Notes: generated by a model not told the origin, from the letters alone. A stretch of DNA of 64,000 bases from Zygnema cylindricum (GCA_037447655.1 JBBHKE010001670.1:1-64000); one strand, 5' to 3'. Positions 48,552 to 62,564 are shown, numbered from the stretch's first letter. Numbers and translations are program-made.

Positions 48552-48960
48552 TAGACAATTGCACGTGGTTCAAAAATCCGATTGATTTTGGGGTGTGTAC
48601 ATTGCCAGTTTGAGATGTCCACGTATCTGTTCATTTATAATTTTTTATTGTTCTAGAACTGTACTATTTTCCAATATTTGTAGCTCGTATCTTTTACATT
48701 TTTTACGTGTATACTAAACGTATTTTAAGCTAGTTAAAACGTACGTACTTTTTTTTTTAAGTTCTTAACGTATACACTTGATGCTTTCATATTCTCTTCC
48801 CAGTTTTCCCTCTACAGAAGAAGGGCGTCCTTACTTAAAAAAAACAACCGCAGAATAAAAAATCGTTGCTCATTCAATTCTTTGAAATTTTTGTCGCTTG
48901 TGAGAAGGTTCCTCCTGCCTTCCGCCTTGTGAAAGTAGCATGGTGAAGGCAAGGGGAAAT
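48552..48960. other. Unassigned stretch
   Basis: Nothing supported. Confidence 0.4.
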
Positions 48961-49030
48961 CCCCTAGAAAACCCTAAATTTCCCCTGAAAACCCTAAAAA
49001 ACCCTAGGATACCATAAAAGAACCCTAAAA
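48960..49030 (+). promoter_or_regulatory. Cluster of telo-box-like AAACCCTAA motifs upstream of the DUF2358 gene
   Basis: At least four AACCCTAA motifs occur within 70 bases, about 200 bases before the proposed start codon. Such motifs are common in plant promoters of housekeeping genes. The role here is inferred. Confidence 0.35.
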
Positions 49031-49209
49031 ATCCCTGAAAAATCCTGAAAACAGCCTTAGAAATCCGGGCAGCAGTAGCAGCTATCATCAGCCGTACGCT
49101 CCAGGAGAAAAATAATTATTTCAGAAGTACCAAATCCGTACAGTACGTTTTTTTCTTTTTAGAAAAAAAAAAAAAAATATTCGCCGCAGAACTCCCTCAC
49201 ACACACCTC

Positions 49210-51447
<2,238 letters not shown>

Positions 51448-52290
51448 AGAGTGAGGAAGAGGGAGAGGAGAGAGAGATAGAGGGAGAGCAGAGAGAGGGA
51501 GATGGAGAGAGAGGGGCAGATGGTTCGAAAGGGAGAGGATACAGGAGGGAGGAGAGGGGAAGGGGGAGGAAGATTTTATTGGACGTTAAAGGGAACTTTG
51601 GCCCTCGCGAGACGTTGGCTCTATAGAGAGAGATGGGGAGGGAGAGAGAGGCAGAGAGAGAGAGGATGAGAGAGAGGGACGGCGAGGGAGACTGGGAGAG
51701 ATAGGGAGACGCCGAGGGAGAGAGAGAGTGAGAGGGAGAGAGAAAGGTAGAGAGATAGGGAGAAGGAGAGAGGGAGAGGGTTTGGGAGAGGATAAGGGAG
51801 GAGGCGGAGGAGGAGGGAGAGGGAACCGGGGATTTTTCTTGGCCTTAAAGTGGACTTTGGGTCTCAGGGAGACGTCAGCTATTTTTTCCCTATGGAGAAA
51901 GAGGGAGGGAGAGGGAGCAGGGGAGGGAGATGGAGCGAGATAGGTGGAGGGGGGAGGGAGATAGGGCAAGGTTGACGGGGGTTGGTGGGGTAGGGGGAGG
52001 CGGAACAAGGGGGGGGTTGGGGGGAAGGGGGAAAAGGAGTGGAGAGGGAGTGGGAGAGGGAGATGATGCAATGGGCAAGTTTACATCATCCATGTCAGGT
52101 GGCGGCATCTCCAGAGAGAGAGAGGGGGAGACATTCTTACCGTCGAGAAACGGTAGAGGTAGTGGAGAGGGAGAGGGAGAGGGAGATCGAGGCGGGAGGG
52201 AGGGACGATGGATAAAGGGAGAAAGAGGTAGGAGGGGAGATATGGAGAGAATGTGAGGAAGGGAGGGAGAGGAAATGACGAGACACGGCA
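51448..52290. repeat. GA-rich DNA holding two decayed copies of the DUF2358 gene end
   Basis: 51571-51626 and 51830-51893 are diverged repeats of the last coding bases (51390-51447): TTTTATTGGGCGTTGAAGGG, then GAGACGTTGGC. The middle copy still reads GNFGPRETLAL and a stop. The rest is purine-rich. Confidence 0.8.
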
Positions 52291-52654
52291 AGATTGTGTT
52301 GTTGTCAAGTTCCGGCTTTGCGAGTTTTCGTATTATTGGATTGGTTTTGCCCTGGAGTTACATTTTTTTTCCTTTTTCCTGTACTGTAGCTCAGAAAAAT
52401 TGTCCCTTTTTCTTATATATGTGGCGGAACTTTTTTCCGGGTATGTAAGCAAAATCAACGGCTGTCAAACTCCGGCAGCACTTGTATATATTTTCTGATT
52501 TTTTAGCCCTTTTTTTTCTGTTTTTTAGGGTTTGTTCAGAGTGTTTTTCTAAGGGTTATGCATATCTTATACCTTTGTTTGTTTTCTTGCCACCCACAAT
52601 GAATAATTATTGTGGAGGTTTTGACCAAAAATTGGAGTGGATTTGAGTGGATTG
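52291..52654. other. Unassigned stretch after the DUF2358 gene
   Basis: May contain 3' leader sequence, but I can assign nothing. Confidence 0.35.
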
Positions 52655-53054
52655 GTCAATACGGTGATGTTGTTTTAGACGATGATGAGATGATGTCTAG
52701 TAGATGACGATGATGTGTAATAAATGATGTGATTTTTCTAGACAATAGATGTAGATGATAATGATGTTTTGTAGATTATGTGATGTGTTTTTTACTAATG
52801 ATTTAGATATTGATGTGTTTTAGATGATGATATGTTTTAAACAGTGATGTAGATGATGATGGTGTGTTCAATATGATTTGATGTGGTTTTGGCGATGATG
52901 TAGATGTTGATGTTTGGATGTAAATGATGTGATGGCTTTCAGGTGATGATGTTGATGCTGATGACGTCTTGTGTTGTATGTGATGTGTTTTAGACAATGA
53001 TGTAGGTGATAATGATGTGTAGTAGGTGATTTGATGTGTTTAGACAATGATGTA
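52655..53054. repeat. Degenerate GATGATGT minisatellite
   Basis: Irregular repeats of GATGTAGATGATGATG, TGTTTTAGAC and similar units fill 400 bases. Confidence 0.75.
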
Positions 53055-53410
53055 CGTGGTGACATAACGAAAGAACTTTGCCAAAAATAGTGCGACGAAG
53101 GAGCGTGTCGAGAATAATTTTTTGATTTTAGGTTGCATTTTGAAAGGTACATATCATGTGCATTTTTTTATATTTTTTTTGGTAGGAAGGAGGTGGCGAC
53201 AGGTGGGTTGTCAGCTACAGAGATAAATGAAGCTAATGCCTCGCGAGTGAATATCCGACAGTCAAAAAACCTCCTAGACCTTCGGAGAGTATTGGCAAGA
53301 ATCTCTGTAATGTTGTTTCGCGTTTAAAAACAAAATAAACGGTACGGTTTGGTACGGATAAGCGCGGATTTTTGTAACCTACCCCACTTTTCGACTGTTG
53401 GAACGCCACC
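53055..53410. mobile_element. Harbinger-like MITE, right part (H1 family)
   Basis: Matches 5225-5650 (blocks TGTAATGTTGTTTCGCGT and CACTTTTCGACTG) and ends GGAACGCCACCC, followed by TAA. The left end is missing. Confidence 0.65.
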
Positions 53411-53489
53411 CTAACTCTATTTAAGAATTTGGGTCAAAATTTGGGGGCACCGAATTAGCGTTATTAACGTTGATAGTGATTCACGGTGT
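53411..53489. mobile_element. Right end of a CACCG-ended MITE (family M-like)
   Basis: Resembles the right third of 3596-3794 (CTCTATTTAAG, GTCAAAATTTGGGGGC) and ends GATTCACGGTG then TA. The Harbinger-like piece on its left probably inserted into it. Confidence 0.6.
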
Positions 53490-53620
53490 AGCGATGGGTA
53501 AATCCCCCACCCCCAAGAATAATTTTCTGGCGGTTTAGTGGAAATGAAGGGATATCCACTCAGTAACAAAAATAATTTTAAAAATATTTGCACACGTCAT
53601 CAACCGCGACGAGACGCGAC

Positions 53621-53652
53621 GACAAAAAAAAAAAAAAAAAAAAAAAAAAAAA
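53621..53652. repeat. Poly-A tract
   Basis: About 30 A in a row. No retroposon body was recognised. Confidence 0.8.
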
Positions 53653-53770
53653 CGGACGCGGTTTCTTCCGCGTCTTGGTGGAAGCTCGAAATGTGATTCT
53701 GCATTCTGACACGTGCCATTTGACTGTTGGAAAGATTTAGAAAAGGAAAATATGCAAAATATGAAAATAT

Positions 53771-54665
53771 TAGTGTTGTGTATCGGTAAGGATTTGCCGA
53801 TAACCGATATGGGCCTTTTTTCGGGTATCCGATAATCGATATATTGGTACGATATATCGACATCGGTCTTATCGCCGATAAGTAGCCGATAATATCGGGT
53901 ACTTATCGGCGATAATGCCGATAACGATAATTATCGGCGATAATTGTACGGACCGTACAGATAAATGTACGGTCTGTACACTCAACTGTACATCATATTC
54001 TCCGGACGTGTACAAGCATAGAAAGTACCGTAGCCGCCATGAAATCTGTACGATTTTGATACGGATCCAGTAAAAACGATGTACCTTTCACATCCGACGC
54101 CATGGCTTTGTCCCTTAATTCCTTGAGATCCACTGGGGACCTGCCACGTGTCAATCTGTCGGCTTTTTTGGCAAAAGCTGCCAAAAGAGCCATTCCGGGA
54201 TGCCGGCGCTCACGCTGGCCCGTCCGTTCGTGTTTTCTCATTCCAAGTCGTCCGTTCGATTCCGGCGGCGCGCAGAATGTTATTTTGCGTCCGTTGTACT
54301 TTTGTGTCCGCCGTCCTCTTCCAGTTCCATGTTTACCAGTTTTTTAGTAAATTTCTGTACGTCGCCGTGAAATTTTTGTTCAGTTAACCGGCCAACGTTT
54401 ATGTGCAGCGTTTACCGTAATAAATTCCAGTTAAACTGTAACGGAACATATTTTCATACGTGGCATGCCACGCTATATAAAATCAATAAAATAATACAGT
54501 ATGATATAAAGTACTATTGTATGCATACTATATATTTTTTAAGTTATCGCCGATATGGAATTTGTTGGTCCCAGACCGATATATCGGAACCTCTGACCGT
54601 TCGATAACCGATAACTATCGGTATCGGTGTTATCTCGATAAGTTTTCTACCGAAACGCAACACTA
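53771..54665. mobile_element. hAT-type MITE, complete, 895 bp
   Basis: Ends TAGTGTTGTGTATCGGTA and, reversed, TAGTGTTGCGTTTCGGTA (16 of 18 match). The 8 bp target duplication GAAAATAT is exact on both sides (53763-53770 and 54666-54673). Eight-base duplications and TAGNG-type ends define hAT elements. The interior is rich in CGATA-type motifs and carries no transposase. Confidence 0.92.
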
Positions 54666-54941
54666 GAAAATATGTTGTTTAATCATATTTCGAGTTTCGC
54701 ATAATGTGGCTGGTAAAGTACAGTACAGTACAGTAAAGAACAGTACAGTACAGTTCGTCGCGGAGTACGGCAAAGGGTCTTTACTTCTAAAAACCGGATA
54801 CGCTGGTTTTTAGTGCAGTACAGTAGAAGTACTGCAAATTTCCTACTTAGAGTGAACCGTACATATCGTACTATTCTAGTCAGCCGTACTTCGTATTTTT
54901 AGTCCATTACAGTACAATACACCGTGAATCGTTATTACTTA

Positions 54942-55621
54942 GGGTGGACTTCCATTAGCGAAAAAAGTGGGGTTTTTTACTGACGGCCGTACTGTTTCGT
55001 ACAGGTTCGTACATTTTTTTTTTCAACGTAAACAACATCACAGAAAATTGTCCAAGGTTGTAGGCGTAAATTATTACCCTCGGATTCAATTACACTTTTT
55101 ATCCGTGACGCCACGTCACCAACCCTACAGTTTGTTAATACCATGCATAGGGAGGACAGTTCTCTAATACAGAACGTGTAAAAATAAGCCGCGTGGAAAA
55201 GACAAAAAAATCCACGAGGAGCGCGCGCGTATGTGCGTACACCTCGCAAGGGCCATGTGCCTTCCGCCAAGGTGGCTGCGAATCCGCCAAAATTATCGTG
55301 TCACGCTCCCACCATCAAAGTTTGCCGCCGCCTTTTTGTCGTTGCGTTTTGAAAATTTGGGTACTACATTTAATGCCCTCTGTCCGAGTCATTAATTACC
55401 TCCGCTGGTACCGATATTACCTCCGCTAGTACTGAAATTGCGTTCTGACATTCCGTTCGAAGATTCTTTCAAGATTTTAAGCATCGAATATTAACCTACG
55501 TGTTACCAACCAGAATGAGCCACGCAAATAAAAAGTGGTTTACAGATGCGACCTAATGGAAGGCACGCCCTTCAGTAATATTTTCCGTACAATTACTGAG
55601 ACGCGTAATGGAAGTCTACCC
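54942..55621. mobile_element. Harbinger-like MITE H3, 680 bp
   Basis: Ends GGGTGGACTTCCATTA and, reversed, GGGTAGACTTCCATTA. TTA is present as a direct repeat on both sides, as PIF/Harbinger elements leave. Confidence 0.8.
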
Positions 55622-55652
55622 TTATCAGTGCTAATGATTTTTTTGCAACTTA

Positions 55653-56371
55653 GGGTAACATTCCATTAGGCGGTCCCAGTAAATGTACGGACAAGTCTAC
55701 TGACAGCGTTTACTGGAAGTCCGCTCCATTTTGTTGGGCCAGTAACGAACCTTCCACAATTATGATTGGCGCCACATAAGTTAGAGTCCATATTCTGAAA
55801 ATCTTAAAAGAATCTACAAACGGAAAGTCAGAACGAAATATCTGTACGACCGGAGGTAGTTAAGGATTCGTACGTCAAGTTTGCGGCTAGATTTTTATTT
55901 TCAAAATGAAAATCAAAATTTCGAAACGGAACGGCAGAAGGACGCGGCAAACTTTGAATGTCGGTGGATGTCAGACGGAGAGTGCGAGGATATTTTTGAC
56001 AGACCTGCATCCAGCGTGGCAGGCGGCACATGGCCTGTACGACGTGTACGCCTGTGATCGCTTGTTAAAAGTAGATTTTTTTTGCTTTTTCACGTGTACA
56101 AATGGTAATCATCGAGTGGGCCCCAACTCTCCTCGCGAGGAGAGTTGGGGGCCACTGGATGATGTGCGCGATTGCTTCGCGGATCTCAAAAAGTGAAACA
56201 TCCAACGGTCAATAATGACGCCTACATCATTGGAGCTTCTCGACAGATTTCCAGTAACGATGTTTCGTTGACAAAAAAAAAAAAAAAAATAGTACGAATC
56301 TGTACGATACTGTACGAAAATATACGGCGTCTAGTAACGAACCCCACTTTTCGTCTAATGGAATGTTACCC
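55653..56371. mobile_element. Harbinger-like MITE H4, 719 bp
   Basis: Ends GGGTAACATTCCATTAG, perfect inverted, with direct TTA on both sides (55650-55652 and 56372-56374). It contains a perfect hairpin of 16 bases per arm, CCAACTCTCCTCGCGAGG and its reverse, near 56122-56153. Confidence 0.83.
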
Positions 56372-56532
56372 TTAGAACATCTTTTCTTTGTACACACATG
56401 TCGGATATTAGATCCTACGGTTGCGATTTAAGGGTAGGATTCTAAGCTTCCGATTCGCGACCTCAAATTGAATATTGGACAAGTGTGTACGGAAAAAATA
56501 TGTTTAAAGTGGCGAAAAAATTATTAACACTA

Positions 56533-56808
56533 CACCGTGAATCGCTATTAGCGTAATGAAATAGATAGCGTATTGAAACAATTAGCAAAATTTACGCTAA
56601 TTGGGAATTTCAGTTTTTTCAAAAAAATATTTATTATAATTTATCATTAACACTAATTTTTAAACTGCTTTGTAATAATTGTCGGCACATAAATTTTCAC
56701 ACTAAAATATGTGCATGTACGAAATTGTTCAAATCGTACGCCGTCGCGTTTTTGTGACATCTGCGTCATTTTTTCCAAAACACATTTACATGCGAGCACG
56801 TTACTGTA
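56533..56808. mobile_element. Left end of another CACCG-ended element, rest unassigned
   Basis: CACCGTGAATCGCTATTAGC starts at a TA inside MITE N copy 5. No matching right end was found before the next MITE. Confidence 0.45.
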
Positions 56809-57007
56809 CACCGCGAATCGTTATTAGCGTTGAGAAATTATTAGAGTAAAGAAAAAATTAGCGTCGTTCATTCTAATTTAGTGCCGGGAGACGTGGCAGA
56901 TTATGGTCCACGTCCTTAAATAGTGTAGTTTATTCTATTTAGGGTATTAATGTCAAAATTTGAGGGCGCCGATATAGAGTTCATAACGCTAATAACGATT
57001 CGCGGTG
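56809..57007. mobile_element. MITE family M, copy 2, 199 bp
   Basis: Same length as 3596-3794, about 97 percent alike, with TA on both sides. Confidence 0.88.
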
Positions 57008-58218
57008 TAGTGTATAGGCTTGCGGTTTAACATCCAAATGACCAAAGCATTTTTTTTTAAATGCGACTTTCCTGACCGTTTCCAGCTAAGGGTGTTTTTC
57101 TGTTGAAACCGAGAGCCATCCGTTCCGTTGCCCCGACGTAGGAAGATAACGGACTCTCCAGCACTACCGTACAGTTTTCCCCCCAGACAAGAAATTGGAG
57201 TTCACTTTAAGGTTAGTCAATCGAAAAGTTTGCGACTTTGCGCCAATGAAAGTGATCGCGTAAAGGGTGTCCAGACAAAATGTCGGTCAGATATTCGACG
57301 TTATTACAACTCCGGGAAGGGAAAAAAACGTTGAGATTTCAAAAATAAACAAAAAAAGGACGGAAATAAGTCAAAAACCAAGATCCTGTTCTTCAAATCA
57401 TAGTTCAAAAGTAGGTGAAAGTAGGCCCATACAATATGCCTATTGTATGCAAAACATACAATATGACCTTAAGACCCATATTGTATTCGTACCTATTCGG
57501 ACCAATTGAAACATCCGCACCACAAATTGGACCAATTAAAACATTCGGACCAAATAAATTTTATTTACACCGTCAGATTCGAACGATCGGACGGTCTCTG
57601 ATCAAAGTAGCGATCTAAGTAGATCACCTGAAAAGCCCATAACACAACTTACGATAAAGGCGCCGACCAAAGGCCTACCATAAAAACGCCTACTTTTGAA
57701 CTATGCTTCAAATTTTACAATTGCCAATAGTACACTACTCCTAATACGCGCTTGTTTCTGATTTGCTGAAAACTTTCCATTGAAAAGTTTTTTTTTTATC
57801 TCTGTTATATTACGACACCGACATCGAAAGCTGTCGGTTCCAATGGAAAACCGGCCCTCAGTACATTCCAGTACAATATGTACTTTTCCAGAGTGCAATC
57901 TCTATATCGTACAGCTACTGTACAGTACCTTCCCGTCAACACCATTCTGTACGCGTCCAAGAAAATCAGGCGCCTACCAGTAAAAACGTCGTCCACACTA
58001 TATTACATTTTACATAGTACGGTAGTCCTCCAACGTACTGTACGGCTGGCGTTCAAAATGGTGCTACCGTCTGTCACAGTTCTAACTACAGAAGTACAAA
58101 TTGCCTGCAGCAGGATTATCTTTCTCAGCAATCACTTTTGATCAGCAATCCTCTGCAGCCCTTCCTCCTGCTTGCAGCATCACACCAAGCTTCTACTTTT
58201 CTCTTCTTGTAAGTAGCC
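57008..58218 (+). other. Upstream region of the His/Asp-rich gene
   Basis: The start codon at 58219 has a good context (GCCATGG). A CT-rich leader precedes it (58150-58210). Weak TATA-like TATATC and CTATATT occur at about 57902 and 57999. I see no other gene in this 1.2 kb. Confidence 0.35.
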
Positions 58219-60310
58219 ATGGGCCGAGGAGACGACGACGACGATCACCACAAGCATAGCAAGCACGGCCATGACCATGACGACGACGACAAAAAACGCC
58301 ATGGCCGCGATGACGACCATGGTAAACACCACGGCCATGACGACGACCGTGATGAAAAACGCCATGGCGGTCGCCATGACGACGACGATGATGGCCGACG
58401 GAAGGGAGATGGACGTCCAGGTGGTTCCATCTATGGCCAACCTGCTGAAGGAGGCTATGGAGGAAGCAGCCATGGAGGCGGCATAGATCCCGAAAGAGCT
58501 GCGCTGGCGGAGAAAGCGAAGAAGACGGCTCAGCAGGCCGAGGAAGCTCGGAAATGGGCCCTGGAGAAGGCTCGGAAGGAGGAGGGAGAGAATGAGAGGA
58601 ATGAGATTATCGCGGGGGTGGGAGCTCTGGCAGCTGCCGGAGTTGCTGCGGTGAGTTTTTTTCCCTTCAATAGCTGTTTTGAACTGGAACGTGTTTTTTT
58701 TTGTAGTTGTAGCCGACTTAATATCTATATCTTTATTGTACTTTGCATCTGTGTGTTGTATTTTGTATCGTTTTATACCTTTCATTTGAATCTGTATTGA
58801 ACTCTGAAGGATATATACATATTTTTAATTTTGTAATGTAGTTTGTTCTGTACTGTACTCTGCATTTTTTTGTTGTATTGCATTGTTATCTGAATATCTC
58901 ACTGAATCTAAGTCATCCACGTGGCAGAATCCGATAGCATCATGAGTTTTGGATTGCGTATGGATGAATAGGATTAGGTGCCAGAAGTATTGACTGCGTG
59001 AAACTGCCTGTTTCATGCTACGTGGACTAATGTGTTATGCACATTTGAAGAGTGCTGCATAGAAGTAAATAATTACGGTGATAGCTGACTGTTTTTTCAA
59101 ATATTGAGGCAATTCCAAATGATATAGTTGACTTCTGCAGCTATGTGACCCACCTTTTCTTTTCTAAAACTTTTGAGTTTTGTTGTTTTGAAACCGTTTG
59201 ATCTTTTGTACTACATTGTAGTTCTGTGCTACACCCGTCCTTTCCATATGCCGCTTAAACGGTAATTATAACTAGAACTTAGAAGCTGGTTATAAACTAG
59301 ATATGTTAACTTCTGAAATTGCTTCTCTGGGTTGAATTTAGAATGTTAAACGGTTTACAAACAATGTGGGCTTCATTGTTGGTCTTGACTTTGCGTGGGC
59401 CTTCAACTGCAGCTTGACAGGGGTTCTGTGTTGTTTTTTATTTGTTTAGTGTTTAGTGTGCAAATGTGGAGGATTTGAGCTTTTTTTTGTTCCATTTTTG
59501 TGAATTTCACGTTTTTAGTTTATGGTTGATTCAGCTGGTCTGACTAGGTCAATGTATCAATGTATCACCCTTAATTATTTTATCGCTCAAGCTTCTGTCG
59601 TTGTGAATGTGTTTTGCGTAACTTGTGTTTCCAAATGCTTCTCAAAGACTGCAATTCTGTCCAGTTCTGCAGTTATGTCAGCATATGTAAATAAATCAGC
59701 TCTTAATACTCTTGTGCAATACTAAGTTTTCACACATCTTCTCTCAAATTCAGATTTCAAGTAAAGTCTCTGCATTTCTGAAGGCTATCCTTGAAACATA
59801 GTGGGATGGCGAATATTTCAGATTGGTGAATATTTGTCTAAAAGAGCATAATGACTATGGTTTTTCTTGAAAATTGTCTTGAAAATCCATCTAATCCTCT
59901 CCTGACTGCTGATTGACTAATGCTAACCCTCTCCTTTGTCATCTGGTTCTTTTTCTTTGATCTGCAATGGTAGGTTAAAACTTTGTCTGATTCCGCAAGA
60001 TGTTTGTATTGTGTTTTCTTGTTTGTTTCGTTGATTTTCACTGGCAAACTCACGATGTGGCTCTGATTGCTGATTTGATGATTGCTGATCCTCTTTTGTC
60101 TTCTGATTCTTTTTTCTTGATCTGCAGTGGCAAGCCCATGAAGCTTTGGCTGATCCTGGAAATGCCAAGAAGCACGGAGCCGCTGCGGCTGTTGCCGGAG
60201 CCGTGGCAGCCGGAGCTGGAGCCTACGCCGTACACGAGCACCTGGACCAGAAGAAGCTCGAGAAGGTCGAGGACAGTCTGGGCAACACTGAGAAGCACGG
60301 CTGGTTCTAA
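58219..60310 (+). CDS. His/Asp-rich 204-residue protein, two exons, function unknown
   Basis: Exon 1 (58219-58650, 144 codons, phase 0 donor GTGAGT) and exon 2 (60128-60310, acceptor CTGCAG, 60 codons and TAA). Residues 1-70 are packed with His, Asp, Lys and Arg (for example DDDDDHHKHSKHGHDHDDDD) and could bind metal ions. Residues 75-95 are Gly-rich. Residues 98-130 are a charged Ala-rich helix (ERAALAEKAKKTAQQAEEAR). Two Ala/Gly-rich, fairly hydrophobic stretches follow (GVGALAAAGVAA and AAAAVAGAVAAGAGAYAVHE). The end is EKVEDSLGNTEKHGWF. There is no signal peptide. It may be a stress or metal-related hydrophilic protein, but that is a guess from composition. The good splice signals, clean frame and codon use make it a real gene. 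Confidence 0.78.
59917..60075 (+). repeat. Decayed tandem copies of the exon 2 start inside the intron
   Basis: TTTGATCTGCAATGG at 59957-59970 and TTGATTTTCACTGGCAAACT near 60031 align with the real acceptor and exon start at 60115-60140 (CTTGATCTGCAGTGGCAAGC). Neither upstream copy keeps the AG, so only the third works. Confidence 0.65.
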
Positions 60311-60365
60311 GCTTACATCCAGTACAGAAAAGCTGTACATTTCTTGGGGAAGTTGGATAATGGTT

Positions 60366-60446
60366 GGAAGACAGTCTGGGTAATGCTGAGGAACTTGGGT
60401 GGTTCCTAAGGTTTCATCAAGTACTGAAAATTGTACAACTTTCTAG
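60366..60446 (+). pseudogene. Tandem duplicate of the last codons and 3' leader of the His/Asp-rich gene
   Basis: Reads EDSLGNAEELGWF and then loses the stop. It is a diverged copy of EDSLGNTEKHGWF at 60271-60307. The following 3' leader is also repeated, with a period of about 98 bases. Confidence 0.8.
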
Positions 60447-62343
60447 AGGATTTTGTATTAGAAGTTTGAAAATGTTGGGGACTGTCGAGACAGTTGGAAC
60501 AGCAGTGAGAAACTTCCTTCGGAATGTATCTGTGGGACGAATTTATGTAACTTAAAGTTTGTGATAGCCTTTGTTTTTTTTTTTTGAGCTCGGTGGGACG
60601 AGAGAATTGGAGTAAGTGCAATAGAGATGCGTGCAAGGAAAGTGGCACAAATTCTTGTCCCGGAAGTTTTTTTTATGAATTGTTATATGGATGTTTGAGG
60701 CTGTGGTAGATGTTCCAATACATCTTGTAATACAACAGTGTATTGTGTCTGTTCACCTGTTCTCAACCTTTTATGAATTTGTGGAATTTTTCCTTGATGT
60801 CTTTTTTGGAATTTATGTGTTTGTTTAAATTCTACAGCAGAAGCTCTTGGATTTTATTTTGGTTATTTTTCATTGTTACTTTCATGGATCATGTCCAGAC
60901 AATGTATCATGATCAGTAAGTGCAGAAGTTTGCAGATTTAAAATAGAAGACTGACAGTTAGTAAATTGCAATGTTAAAAAAACTCTTTATGCGCATTTTT
61001 TTTCTTTTCAGTATATTTGATCAATTGAATTGATTTTTAATGATCTTTATTTTCTAGTCAATTTTGAATACTAAATTTGAGCCTCTTATGATTTCAAGGG
61101 ATGCACAATTCTCAATCTTAAAATAAAGTTCCTCATTTTGCAATCGCAAATAGCAATGTCGTCTATCAGAAGATTCTTGCCGATATGCGATATGTACCGA
61201 TGTTCGATATTGACTTGGTATATCGAGTACTTCAATATCGCGATGCATTACAATTTATGACGGTAAATTATCAAGTCGATAAGTATCGTGATATTTCCGT
61301 ATGCAAAGTTGCCTTCGTATGTGTACTCCTGTACAATCTCTCGTACATTATATCCGCAATATTTATGTACATTCAAACCAGTGTTGTTCAAATCGTGCGA
61401 TTTTTTCAAATTTTCCGATTGAAACGTATCATTCGTGACGACTTGGAAAATTGTAATAAAACGTCTACTGTAAACTGAAACTGATAATTTACGGGAAAAG
61501 TACGAAAATTTCCGTAGTACGTACGGTTTACGGAAATGAATGGAATTCGAGGAAAAGATACGTTGTGGTTATTGGTACTTTCTGGTCAGTGAACTGAACA
61601 GTAATATCACGGAATTTGTACATCTCTTCATCGAAAATGTACGCACATTTTTGAAAAGAGACGTTGAAACGTCACATTATTTTCGCGCGCGCATTTTTAA
61701 GTCGTGCAATGCTTAATGTGAAAAATGTCATTTTTACATGGTCTGTACTTCAATTTTTTGCACTCGTGTGCTGCCTGATAGATAGAGAAAGAAGGCAGAG
61801 AGAAGGCGGCCATGGCTACGTGTCAGATAAGCTCAGACACACGAAATTTGACAAAAGTGTGGCGTTCGAACCCGGGCATGCCAGAGTCATGGCATAGCTT
61901 CCTTTCACTTGCTCCACTGCCAGTTGATGGGGGAGTTTGGATGCAGACGTGGGGTGTCATATGTATTTAGACATTCATCATGCTTTAGGGCTCATTTAAC
62001 TGAAAACTTACAAACTGCGCTATATGTTAATTCTTTTTTGTTTTAATTGTACGAAATTGTACGGATGAAAATTAACTAACGATTTTTTACGATTTGTTTA
62101 AAAGGTTCAATGCGTTCGTTTCGTATAATTCGTCACTATTGAAACGTTCGCACTAATCGCTATGAACAACTATGATTCAAATCGGAATATCAGCGACCAT
62201 AATGCCACCAACCTCCGTACAGAAAGTCAAACATGGATAGTTCCATAGGATCAAACAGATGATAAAATTCCAATCATCTGCGTTGATTTCAAAAACGACC
62301 ACCAAAATTGGTCTTTTATATGTTTATGTAAATAAACCTCACA
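60447..62343. other. Intergenic DNA with hAT-like remnants
   Basis: 60447-61130 is T-rich and probably includes the 3' leader. 61139-61290 has CGATATGCGATATGTACCGA-type motifs like the hAT MITEs. The rest shows nothing I can assign. Confidence 0.4.
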
Positions 62344-62346
62344 GTA

Positions 62347-62564
62347 CACCGTGAATCGCTATTAGTGGTAATGTTTGTTTTTGCCACTTAAATCATCTTC
62401 TATTCGTGCACACATCTGGGCCTGTGGATCTGACGATTGGGATTGAAAGGTAAGATTCTCAGCTTCCGATGAGCAGTTTCAAATTGAAAATCGGACAATT
62501 GTGTACGGATAAAAGATGTTTTAAGTGGCGAAAAAGTTATTAACACTAATAGCGATACAGGGTG
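62347..62564. mobile_element. MITE family N, copy 3, 218 bp
   Basis: CACCGTGAATCGCTATTAGT left end, ATAGCGATACAGGGTG right end, TA on both sides. Confidence 0.8.

Larger units (their letters stand above)
54920..56531. mobile_element. MITE family N, copy 5, broken by two Harbinger-like MITEs
   Basis: The left end CACCGTGAATCGTTATTA (54921), the middle 55622-55652 (GCTAATGATTTTTTTGCAAC) and the right part 56372-56531 (GAACATCTTTTCTTTGTACA to GTGGCGAAAAAATTATTAAC) join into one family N element when 54942-55621 and 55653-56371 are removed. A few extra bases remain at the first junction. Confidence 0.65.

Noticed and set aside
51586-52291. Pro/Ser- and Arg/Glu/Gly-rich frames of 70-160 codons
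   Set aside because: They are translations of GA/CT simple repeats.
58245-58785. Val/Met-rich minus-strand frame opposite the His/Asp-rich gene
   Set aside because: It is the shadow of the GAC/CAT-rich exon on the other strand.
61845-61930. tRNA-like B box on the minus strand (GGGTTCGAACGCC) with a weak A box, possible SINE
   Set aside because: The A box is two bases short, no cloverleaf can be drawn and no second copy was seen.
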